A stretch of 64,000 nucleotides of DNA from an uncultured Acidobacteriia bacterium (GTDB lineage Bacteria > Acidobacteriota > Terriglobia > Bryobacterales > Bryobacteraceae), in NCBI GenBank assembly GCA_903923395.1, contig CAIXXM010000024.1, forward strand, positions 81,546 through 145,545. The letters are read 5' to 3'. The position numbers were made by a program, and so were the translations under genes. Within the stretch, counting starts at the first letter, position 1; the number at the start of each line of letters is the position of its first letter. Of the stretch, positions 33,338-40,837 are shown piece after piece. The notes beneath the pieces were generated by a model. The model was given only the letters and a program-made list of their open reading frames with translations. It was not told where the DNA came from and did not search any database.

Positions 33338-35083
33338 GTGAAGAAAATGCGCCTGTTAACCCTGCTTCCCGTACCTTTGGCTGTTTGGAGCCTTGCCTGT
33401 CCGGCAATTACCGCTCAAGTCCAATTGCTCGGAACTCGAGGAGGCATCCTGCGGCCTTCCGGTGACGCGACGCTTACCAACATTGTACTCGCTTCCGGGG
33501 TCTCACCGGAAGGAAATCGTCATTTTTCGAAAGATGTTTTCCTGATCCAGCCTGCGACGGGTTCGGTGAAACAGTTAACCGGCTTCGCGGACACCATCGA
33601 TACCCCGGGCGCAACCTCCGTCGCGATTGCGCCGGAGGGCACTTCGGCAGCGTACCTGGCGCTCTACAACAAGGGCGGACAGCAAGCTGAGGAAGTGCAC
33701 GTGCTTGACCTGCCGGGTGGCAATGACCGGTTGATTGCCACGAACACTGAACCCTGCATCCAGCCTTCCTGTGCGAATTGTGTCCTGCCCTGCCTGCATG
33801 ACCTCCACTATTCCGCCGATGGGAAGCAGATCCTCTGGGCTTCTTCGCACGGCAACCCTTTTTTTGTGGCCAAGGTGAACGGTTCCGGTGTCCTGCGGCT
33901 GAGTGTGCCCGATGGCATCCTGGCGAATTCCGCGAATGTGGTCACGGCGGACGGGCGCCTGGTCTTCCTGCGGTACACAAACGGTCAGGCGGGCCCATGG
34001 GCTGCTGCGCTCGACGGTTCTTCCCTGACGCCGCTTGGCTACGGGCCGGTGAACAGTGATTTCGTGGTGAGCAGTGATGCCAGCACGTTTGCCTGGCAAC
34101 AGCAGGATGCCATCGCGGTGGTGAGGAACAACCAGTTGAGTACGGTGGTATCAAGCGGACCGTTTTCCAGCCTGGCCCTGTCGGCGTCGGGGAATAAGCT
34201 CTCGTTTCTCGCAGGGGGGCAGATCTGGGCTCCGGCGCGGATTACCGCCTACCAGTTCTCTGAAGTTCGGGACGTCGCTTGGAATGCCGCCGGCACGAAA
34301 CTGCTCTTCAGCACCGCGGAGACGGGCAATGCACAGACCGCTGCCGTTTGGATCGCCAATGCCGACGGCAGCAATCTGCAAGCGGTTTACGCCCCGGGGT
34401 CGATTAACCCAAACGGTGTGATCGGCATCAATTCCCAGGGACTTCCCCTGGCGCTCTCGCCCGGTTCCTATTTCACGATTTACGGGCAGAACCTCCATCC
34501 GAAGGATGAACTGCTCACAAGCAGTGTTCCTGTGACGGTGAGCGGACCCGGAGGGGTCTATCCCGTGCAGGCCTTGACGCCCTGGCAGATCAATACTTTT
34601 CTCCCCATGAGCGTGCCGCCCGTCCCCGTTACGCTGACTGTCAATCTGGAGAGCGGCAGGCAATTGACCTACACGGCAAATGTTGCCGCGACGGCGCCGG
34701 CAATTGTCACTTATCCCGATGCCACCGGCAAACAGCAGGCGGCCGCATTCCATCTCTCCACGCTGCTGCCTTGCGATGCGCAACACCCGGCCCGCGCCGG
34801 GGAAACGGTGGAAACGTACGGCTTTGGGCTTGGAGCGACTGATATTCCGCAGATCACAGGCGTCCCGGCGCCGTTCCAGCCGCTGGTCAAAACGCTGATC
34901 GCGCCTGCCGTGCTGGTGGGAACCCAGAAGGCGCAAATTCTGTTCAGCGGACTGGTGCCGGGGTTGATCGGGGTCTACCAGATCAACATCATCACGCCGG
35001 CCGTGTCCCAGGGTGATTATCAGATCCAGTGGACAACCGGAGATGTGACGCCGGTTTCGTCAGGGAACTTTTCGGTACGTTAG
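33338..35083 (+). CDS. Secreted protein with Solibacter-type C-terminal domain
   Basis: The 581-residue protein begins with a signal peptide (KKMRLLTLLPVPLAVWSLACPAI). Residues about 40-370 form a WD40/TolB-like beta-propeller (LHYSADGKQILWASSHG, VAWNAAGTKLLFSTAE-type blades). Residues about 375-581 match the uncharacterised Solibacter C-terminal domain: ALSPGSYFTIYGQNLHP, QALTPWQINTFLPMSVPPV, ETVETYGFGLGATD and GLVPGLIGVYQINI. That domain is expanded in Solibacter-like acidobacteria and is the best taxonomic marker here. GTG 33338 has GGAG 7 bases upstream; an ATG follows three codons later. Function is unknown; surface or secreted. Confidence 0.88.
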   Translation: MKKMRLLTLLPVPLAVWSLACPAITAQVQLLGTRGGILRPSGDATLTNIVLASGVSPEGNRHFSKDVFLIQPATGSVKQLTGFADTIDTPGATSVAIAPEGTSAAYLALYNKGGQQAEEVHVLDLPGGNDRLIATNTEPCIQPSCANCVLPCLHDLHYSADGKQILWASSHGNPFFVAKVNGSGVLRLSVPDGILANSANVVTADGRLVFLRYTNGQAGPWAAALDGSSLTPLGYGPVNSDFVVSSDASTFAWQQQDAIAVVRNNQLSTVVSSGPFSSLALSASGNKLSFLAGGQIWAPARITAYQFSEVRDVAWNAAGTKLLFSTAETGNAQTAAVWIANADGSNLQAVYAPGSINPNGVIGINSQGLPLALSPGSYFTIYGQNLHPKDELLTSSVPVTVSGPGGVYPVQALTPWQINTFLPMSVPPVPVTLTVNLESGRQLTYTANVAATAPAIVTYPDATGKQQAAAFHLSTLLPCDAQHPARAGETVETYGFGLGATDIPQITGVPAPFQPLVKTLIAPAVLVGTQKAQILFSGLVPGLIGVYQINIITPAVSQGDYQIQWTTGDVTPVSSGNFSVR

Positions 35084-35123
35084 CCCGCGCCCGGTTCGGC
35101 GGGAATGCGAAACTGAAAGGGTC

Positions 35124-36281
35124 ATGAGCAACCAACAGAGGCGTCCCGTGCGCGTGCGCCGCATTGATGAAGTCAGTTCGGTCCACGAGATTTTTGAGCA
35201 CTGCCTGCCTGCCTTTGGCGGTGCGTATCTGCGCCGTGTGTACAGCATTCTGGATATGGCGATCGGCAAGGGCTGCCCGATTACCCTGGCAATCTCCGGG
35301 CCGGTGACGGTTTCCGGACAGCACCAGGCGTGGCTGATTCCTCTGCTTGAGACCGGCTGGGTGGCTTACGTCAGCACCACGGATGCGGTTTGTTATCACG
35401 ATGGTCACCGCAGTTTGAATGCCCATCTGCTGGACCCCATCTATGAAGTGCCTATCTTCGGTGACGATGCGGCGCTGCGGGATGAGAACGTCATCCGCGT
35501 CACGGATATGGCGTTCGATGAAGAAGTCCTGCTCGATCAGGATAAGTTCCTGGCGGCGATGTTTACGCGGCCGGAGTTCCAGCGGAAGATGACCGGCACG
35601 GAGTTGCGGAACCGGCTCGGACGGTATTACGGTGCGCAGGAACAGGCAAACGGTGTGCAGCCCGGGTTGCTTTCCACCTGCCAGCGGCTGGGTATTCCGG
35701 TGTTTGTCGGTGCTCCGGCGGATGGCAGCGTGTTTCTGAATTCCATGAAGTTATGGGCGATGAAGCAGGCGGGTTTGATCCCGGAATATGCGTTTGACAT
35801 CGACTTGCATGCCGAGGTCTTTGAAGCCTGCGCCTATCATCACTGGGGCTTGTTTGAGAGCGAAGCCAAGGCAATTGCGACATTGATTCTGGGCGGTGGC
35901 GTGCCGAAGAACTATAACTTGCAACCGGAGCCGGCGTTGGGTCAGGTGCTGGGTTTGCCGAATGTGCGGGGTTATGAGTTCGATGTGCAGATTACTACTG
36001 CTCCTGTGACCGACGGCTCGCTGTCTTCCTGTCCGCCCGCAGAAGCCGTAACCTGGGGCAAGGTGGATAAGGATACTTACATGCAGTCGACGGAGAGCAT
36101 GAGCGGGGATTATTCCACCGTGATGCCGTTTATCGTGAAGGCATTGATGGAAAAGCATGGCCGGCGCGAACCTTCGCGCTTGTATGAGAAGCGCGAAGAG
36201 TTGGTGGCAAAGTTGACCGATGCAGTGCGGGCGAACGGGGATTGGTTGATGGAGAGCTTGCGGTATCCGCTGGCGGGGTAA
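35124..36281 (+). CDS. Deoxyhypusine-synthase-like protein
   Basis: The 385-residue protein belongs to the deoxyhypusine synthase fold: ITLAISGPVTVSGQHQAWLI for NAD binding, YHDGHRSLN, HWGLFESEAKAIATLILGGG with KNYNLQPEP, and EAVTWGKVDKDTYM with the catalytic lysine (K313) in the AVTWGK motif. Bacteria lack eIF5A, so bacterial relatives are thought to act on small polyamines, for example making homospermidine. The retained lysine suggests an aminobutyl-transfer reaction. It follows the secreted protein by 40 bases. Confidence 0.87.
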   Translation: MSNQQRRPVRVRRIDEVSSVHEIFEHCLPAFGGAYLRRVYSILDMAIGKGCPITLAISGPVTVSGQHQAWLIPLLETGWVAYVSTTDAVCYHDGHRSLNAHLLDPIYEVPIFGDDAALRDENVIRVTDMAFDEEVLLDQDKFLAAMFTRPEFQRKMTGTELRNRLGRYYGAQEQANGVQPGLLSTCQRLGIPVFVGAPADGSVFLNSMKLWAMKQAGLIPEYAFDIDLHAEVFEACAYHHWGLFESEAKAIATLILGGGVPKNYNLQPEPALGQVLGLPNVRGYEFDVQITTAPVTDGSLSSCPPAEAVTWGKVDKDTYMQSTESMSGDYSTVMPFIVKALMEKHGRREPSRLYEKREELVAKLTDAVRANGDWLMESLRYPLAG

Positions 36282-36289
36282 GACCTGCG

Positions 36290-36650
36290 AGGCTAAAACT
36301 CTACCAAGTCGATATCCGTCTGTTGGCGGTGATTGGTTGCCCGGTCGCCTTCGCCCTGCGTGCTTCTGGTCCGAAGCGACGTTCCAGCACCATCCCGGCT
36401 TCTACGACGGAGTATCCGGACACGTTCTGGCCCGGCCCTGAGAATAACGACCAAGGCAGAGATGTCGGTCGGGCAGCACAACGGTCGGAAATCTCCATGA
36501 GCCGATCAAGATCGGGCCCGGCGCCCCGCTTACGCGCGAGTCGTTCCCGCAGCGAATGGCGCAGGGTGTCGGTCAACGACTCACCAGTCAGATCCGCCAA
36601 CTCTCTGGCAAGTTGATACACTTCCAGATCTTTGATGTAAAGTCACGACA
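36290..36650 (-). pseudogene. Decayed vapBC toxin-antitoxin locus
   Basis: Read on the minus strand, the antitoxin begins GTG ACT TTA CAT, then loses two bases before the expected IKDLEVYQLARELADLTGES (Rv0623-type VapB) continues to about RLMEISDRCAAR. The toxin follows only in pieces: TDISALVVILRAGPE in one frame (36430-36480 region), then VVEAGMVLERRFGPEARR in the first frame and TDIDLVEF at the end, matching parts of a VapC PIN domain. At least three frame changes and internal losses show a dead locus. No intact ORF of 100 residues remains meaningful here. The bases 36651-36723 show nothing. Confidence 0.78.
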
Positions 36651-36723
36651 ACCTTCCAACCTGGCTCGCAATAGTCCCGGATTGTTTACTCCCGCACTAA
36701 CAGAATTTCGGCGGGATCAAGCA

Positions 36724-37755
36724 TTAGTTCAAGAAATACGTGCGGTACAACGTATCCCGCTGCTTCGGTACAAACCCTGCATCGCGGATCAATCGCCGCA
36801 GTTCCTCTTCCGTCGCCTGGTGATGCGTTCCCGCGGCGGACACCACGTTCTCTTCGATCATGATGCTGCCAACGTCATTACCGCCGAAGCGCAGCCCTAA
36901 CTGGCAGGTCTTCAGGCCCGGTGTTACCCAGGAACTCTGTATGTTCAGGATGTTATCGAGATAGATCCGGGAAATGGCCAGGGTTTTGAGATACTCCACC
37001 GCAGTCGCTTCCTCTTTGACGAAGCGGCCCAGTGACGTATATTCGCGCTGGAAACTCCACGGGATGAAGGCGGTAAACCCGCCGGTATCCTCTTGAATCT
37101 GGCGCACGATATCAAAGTGGTTCATGCGCTGCTCAATGGTTTCGCCGCAGCCGAACATCATCGTTGCCGTGGTCCGCATGCCGAGAGCGTGCGCGGTGCG
37201 GTGCACATCAATCCATTCCTGCGAACTGCACTTCAGGCGGCTGATCCGGTGACGAACGCCATCATCGAGAATCTCCGCGCCACCGCCCGGGATGGAGTCC
37301 AAACCGGCGTCCCGCAGGCGGGCGATGGTGTCGTACAGAGAAAGGCCGCTGACTTCGGCGATGTTGGTGATCTCCGGCGCGGAAAAGCAGTGGCACCAAA
37401 TGTCGAACTTGTCTTTGATCGCACGCAGCAGATCTTCGTACCACTCGATCTTGAGATCGGGGTGCAGACCGCCCTGGAAGAGAATGCCCGTGCCGCCGAG
37501 ACCCACCGTCTCCTGAATCTTGTCGAAGATCACTTCGCGGGGCAGGACGTAGCCCTCCTGGTGACCCATGGGCCGGTAGAAGGCGCAGAAACTGCAGTAC
37601 TCCGTGCAGAAGTTGGTGTAGTTGATGTTGCGGTCAATAATGTAACTGACCACACCTTCCGGATGCAACTTGCGGCGGACCGCATCCGCCTCCATGCCGA
37701 TGCCGATGAGGTCATCCGAGGCAAACAGGTCAATCGCTTCCGCACGGGAAATCAT
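36724..37755 (-). CDS. mqnC: Dehypoxanthine futalosine cyclase (radical SAM)
   Basis: MqnC forms cyclic dehypoxanthine futalosine in the futalosine menaquinone pathway. The 343-residue protein has the radical SAM cluster motif CTEYCSFC (C50, C54, C57), RNINYTNFCT before it, GGLHPDLKIEWYEDLLRAIK, DSIPGGGAEIL and TTATMMFGCGET, all typical of MqnC rather than MqnE. Its presence predicts menaquinone synthesis by this route; partner genes are not in the window. It stands 46 bases downstream of the isomerase-like gene on the same strand. Confidence 0.95.
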   Translation of the reverse strand: MISRAEAIDLFASDDLIGIGMEADAVRRKLHPEGVVSYIIDRNINYTNFCTEYCSFCAFYRPMGHQEGYVLPREVIFDKIQETVGLGGTGILFQGGLHPDLKIEWYEDLLRAIKDKFDIWCHCFSAPEITNIAEVSGLSLYDTIARLRDAGLDSIPGGGAEILDDGVRHRISRLKCSSQEWIDVHRTAHALGMRTTATMMFGCGETIEQRMNHFDIVRQIQEDTGGFTAFIPWSFQREYTSLGRFVKEEATAVEYLKTLAISRIYLDNILNIQSSWVTPGLKTCQLGLRFGGNDVGSIMIEENVVSAAGTHHQATEEELRRLIRDAGFVPKQRDTLYRTYFLN

Positions 37756-37801
37756 AGGTCTTGCTCCAAGTTATACGATGTCCGCCGCATGCGGACGGAC
37801 G

Positions 37802-38665
37802 CTAAGATACTGCTTCCACCAGCTCTTTGAGCTTTTGCCCGCAGATACGGCTGGCTTCAAACTTGTTGCCGCCGGGTCCGGGCCAGTGGGTTTCGATGTG
37901 GATGTACCCTTTGTAACCATCCGCTGCCAGCGCGGCCATCTGTCCCTTCCAGTCCACTGCACATTCGCCCAGGGGTCCCCAGAGTGCCTTGTGGCCATCG
38001 AGGTGGCAATCCTTCGCGTGCACGTGGCCGATGCGCTTCGGATCGAGCATCTGGTAGCCATTGGGATATGGCGTTTCTCCTGCCACATAAGCATTGGCAG
38101 GGTCCCAGACGACCTGCAGATTCGGATGATCAATCGCGGCAATCACCCGCGCTGTTTCCGCCGCGGTGCCGATGTTGCAGGCATGTTCGTTTTCGATGCC
38201 GATGATCAGGCCTTCGGCGGCCGCTTTATCGGCAAGGTCCTGGAGCGCGTCCACAATGCGTTCGAAGATGGCATCGGGGTCGACCACGCGCCAGTATGAG
38301 AAGACGCGGATGATCTTGGCTCCGGTGCGCTTGGCGATATGGAAGGCCTTGGCCGTCAGCCGGGGCTGGTCTTCGAAAGTGTGCTTGGAATTGAAGATGT
38401 CCTGTTGGAAGCGGGAGTCCAGTTCCGGGGCATCGGGCAGCGTGCACTTGAGCAGCGGTGTCGCGATGGAGATGATCTTCAGTCCGTTGGCTTCACAGAG
38501 TTCGATGGCTGCGGTGAGCTCATCTTCGGTGAGGTCCATGATGTTCTTCCCGCCTACGACGCGGAGTTCCGCTCCGGTCATGCCGAGCTCCTTCATCGCA
38601 GGCGCGGCGATGGCAAGGTCGGGCGAGAATTCGTCAGTGATGGCGCCAATCGGGAAACGTAGCAT
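37802..38665 (-). CDS. Sugar phosphate isomerase/epimerase (TIM barrel)
   Basis: The 287-residue protein is a xylose-isomerase-like TIM barrel: IGAITDEFSPDLAIAAPAMKELG, AELRVVGGKNIMDLTEDEL, GIENEHACNIGTAAET, VVWDPANAYVAGETPYPNGY, IGHVHAKDCHLDG and YIHIETHWPGPGGNKFEAS. Metal-binding E, D, H, E residues are in the expected strands. Substrate is not assignable. It may be cotranscribed with mqnC, but a functional link is not evident. Confidence 0.87.
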   Translation of the reverse strand: MLRFPIGAITDEFSPDLAIAAPAMKELGMTGAELRVVGGKNIMDLTEDELTAAIELCEANGLKIISIATPLLKCTLPDAPELDSRFQQDIFNSKHTFEDQPRLTAKAFHIAKRTGAKIIRVFSYWRVVDPDAIFERIVDALQDLADKAAAEGLIIGIENEHACNIGTAAETARVIAAIDHPNLQVVWDPANAYVAGETPYPNGYQMLDPKRIGHVHAKDCHLDGHKALWGPLGECAVDWKGQMAALAADGYKGYIHIETHWPGPGGNKFEASRICGQKLKELVEAVS

Positions 38666-38789
38666 TTACAACAGAAATGTTAGCAGAAAGGCAGTTGGAC
38701 TCTTGAGAAAACCGCCGCACAACGGCTGCCCCTGTCCCTCGTGTGTCCCTCTCGACTGTGCGGCTGACGAAATCCGTTACGATGTGAGC

Positions 38790-39395
38790 ATGGCGTTCAC
38801 GATCGAAGAAGCGTTTCTCCCGGCGACTCTGACTTCGCCGCGGATGACGGATGAGCAGTTTTCCGCGTTTTGTGCCGAGCACCCGGATCTGTTTTTTGAG
38901 ACGACAGCCGACGGGGAGATCATCGTCATGCCACCCAATTTTTCTTTGACCAGTATTCGCAACCGGGAAATCACCAGTCAACTGGACCGCTGGGCTGCGG
39001 TGGATGGCCGCGGTTTTGTCGGTGAGTCCTCTGGTGGGTATCTACTGCCAAACGGTGCCCGCCGGTCCCCTGACGCCTGCTGGATCGCCAAGGAAGCGAT
39101 CCGCCAACTCCCTGCCGAAAGCCTGGAAAGTTACTGGCACCTCTGCCCGGCTTTCGTGATCGAACTCCGTTCGAGCTCTGACCGTCTGCCCGTTTTGCGC
39201 GCGAAGATGCGGGAATACCTCGAAAACGGCGCAGAACTCGGATGGCTGATTGATCCTGAAACGCGCACGGTCGAAATCTACCGGCAAGGGAAAGAGCCTG
39301 AGTTACAGGCGGGCATCTTCTCCGTTGCCGGCGAAGGGCCTGTGGAAGGCTTCGTGCTGGAGTTGAAGACGGTGTGGGACCCGTTCTCGCGGTAA
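38790..39395 (+). CDS. Uma2-family (DUF820) putative nuclease
   Basis: The 201-residue protein has the restriction-endonuclease-like core of the Uma2 family: DGEIIVMPPNFSLTSIRNREI, RRSPDACWIAKEAI with the metal-site aspartate, FVIELRSSSDRLPVLRAKM with the E-x-K-like arrangement, and YLENGAELGWLIDPETRTVEIYR. These are common in cyanobacteria and acidobacteria and their job is poorly known. ATG 38790 fits the family start. It stands alone and is divergent from the isomerase gene. Confidence 0.88.
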   Translation: MAFTIEEAFLPATLTSPRMTDEQFSAFCAEHPDLFFETTADGEIIVMPPNFSLTSIRNREITSQLDRWAAVDGRGFVGESSGGYLLPNGARRSPDACWIAKEAIRQLPAESLESYWHLCPAFVIELRSSSDRLPVLRAKMREYLENGAELGWLIDPETRTVEIYRQGKEPELQAGIFSVAGEGPVEGFVLELKTVWDPFSR

Positions 39396-39399
39396 CAGC

Positions 39400-39611
39400 T
39401 TAGCCAAGTAAACCGAGAAACTCGTCGAGTCCGATGCCGGACTGGTTCAGGATGCTTTTCAACTTTCCGGGCGCGATCGCGCGATGAGCAGGTACCGTAA
39501 CGCGCAAACGGCTCGTTCTGATATGCGAACCTGTCTGGCGGGTCATGACAAACCCCGTTCGCTCCAGTGCCCGAACAACATCGGACCCGAAACGTCGCGG
39601 GGTAGTTTCAT
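39400..39611 (-). pseudogene. hicA: hicA-like toxin gene with a one-base deletion
   Basis: The start ATG reads MKLPRDVSG; then one base is missing, and the other frame continues SDVVRALERTGFVMTRQTG and SHIRTSRLRVTVPAHR, then IAPGKLKSILNQSGIGLDEF to a TAA at 39400. Together this is a complete HicA (about 70 residues) with the TGSH histidine. The 212-base length is one short of a multiple of three. It overlaps hicB by ATGA. It is either a decayed gene or an assembly error in GGG. Confidence 0.75.
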
Positions 39612-39831
39612 GCGGCGGCTAAGATAGGGTCATCTGCGAAGTGCAACTGGATTTGCCGCGGCAACTCGTCAACGTCGAAGTGAGCAGCCACAGCACCACG
39701 GATGTTCGCCTCCAACTCACTTAGGCTCTCGCCCTGCGTTGTAATCCCCCCAGGCCCTGCGGTTCGTCCCAGGATGCGATGAGGAGCCCGCTTTCCGGGC
39801 AGGTTTCCACGCGGATAGTAATCTTTTCCAC
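39608..39831 (-). pseudogene. hicB: hicB-like antitoxin gene with a one-base deletion
   Basis: From GTG 39831 the frame reads EKITIRVETCPESGLLIASW, then DEPQGLGG; in a run of six Gs the frame slips and continues ITTQGESLSELEANIRGAVA, then AHFDVDELPRQIQLHFADD to TGA (39608-39610). This matches the small HicB-type antitoxins paired with HicA. Length is 224 bases, one short of a triplet multiple. The ATGA overlap with hicA supports a real former operon. Confidence 0.72.
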
Positions 39832-39859
39832 GGTCTGATTCTATCCCAGTCTGGCGCGG

Positions 39860-39910
39860 CTACCCCTTCATCCTCTCCAACTTCCGTTACAGCGTCTTCC
39901 GCTCGATATC
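39860..39910 (-). pseudogene. Relic of an NtrC-type regulator C-terminus
   Basis: These 51 bases translate on the minus strand as [22 protein letters not shown], matching the last 15 residues ([16 protein letters not shown]) of the response regulator at 42868-44181. DNA identity over about 48 bases is roughly 43 of 48; TAC of the tyrosine has become TAA. It lies immediately after the stop of the PEP-CTERM gene. Confidence 0.75.
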
Positions 39911-40795
39911 TCAGTCGCGCTGTAGAGCGGATCGCCGCAAGGGCTTGCGCAAAGCCTGAATCACAAGCCCAGTACCGGAGATTCCCGTCAACCACCAAGT
40001 ACCCGGCTCGGGCGTCGCCGAGGTTGCCGCGCCGGTTGCATAGTCGGTGCCTGAGGCTGCGGAAATGGTGGCTCCCAATATCGGATTGCCATCGCTATCC
40101 AACACGCTGGTCCCCCGCAGGCGGACTGTAGAGCTCATCGAACCCGAATAGCTGTAGTTCGGCTGGAACGCCGGGTCGTTGTCATAAAAATTGAACGCAT
40201 TGTAGAGAGCGAAATTCAGTTCCAGTTCGGTATCGAAATCGAAAGGAACATCGAGCTGCATGGTGCTTTTGCCCTCTTGCAGCCTTTGTCCGGCGCCCTG
40301 AATCGCCATCACGTTGTAGATTACGCCGGGAAGGGAACTGCCGCCATTGTCCTGGGTACTTTCGGTGTCGTAGAAAAAGCGCAATAGCCCTGACCCGGAC
40401 CCGCCTGTCACGGTCAGATAGTCCAACGCGTCTGAGAAGGCCCCTGCCGCAAAGGGGAGGATATTGGCACCCGGGAGTAAGTATGAGTTTGGCTCGTAGG
40501 ATGCCACCGTCAACGATGATGAGCCGGAGAACAGAACGTAAGCCGCAGAGGTCGCCGTCGCCAGACCATCAAAGGCACCGTGGGCTGTGAATGTCTGGCC
40601 TCCATTCGCCTGCGCTGTCCCGCTGGGATTGCTTTGGGAAGTTTGCGCGCAGGGGAGCGAATTCAGTTCGGGCGATTCGGAACAGAACTGGGTCAAAGCA
40701 AGCAAGGAAGCCGTACATGCCTCGGCCGCCCGGCCAGTCACAAGCAACATTAAGAAAGGAAAAAGAAGCCGCATACCCCTGATTCTGGGCTCCAT
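39911..40795 (-). CDS. PEP-CTERM secreted protein
   Basis: The 294-residue protein has an N-terminal signal peptide (MRLLFPFLMLLVTGRAAEAC from the second Met, ATG 40774) and ends with a PEP-CTERM sorting tail: ATPEPGTWWLTGISGTG, a hydrophobic stretch and RKPLRRS basic residues. Such proteins are processed by exosortase and linked to extracellular polysaccharide. The mid-part is beta-rich and contains LPGANILPFAAGAFSDAL and similar repeats without a known domain. No exosortase is in the window. Stand-alone gene; a helical repeat is not seen. Confidence 0.85.
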   Translation of the reverse strand: MEPRIRGMRLLFPFLMLLVTGRAAEACTASLLALTQFCSESPELNSLPCAQTSQSNPSGTAQANGGQTFTAHGAFDGLATATSAAYVLFSGSSSLTVASYEPNSYLLPGANILPFAAGAFSDALDYLTVTGGSGSGLLRFFYDTESTQDNGGSSLPGVIYNVMAIQGAGQRLQEGKSTMQLDVPFDFDTELELNFALYNAFNFYDNDPAFQPNYSYSGSMSSTVRLRGTSVLDSDGNPILGATISAASGTDYATGAATSATPEPGTWWLTGISGTGLVIQALRKPLRRSALQRD

Positions 40796-40837
40796 CAGCC
40801 ACTGGGGAGTGTGAAATCTGATGAAATCCAGTGATTT

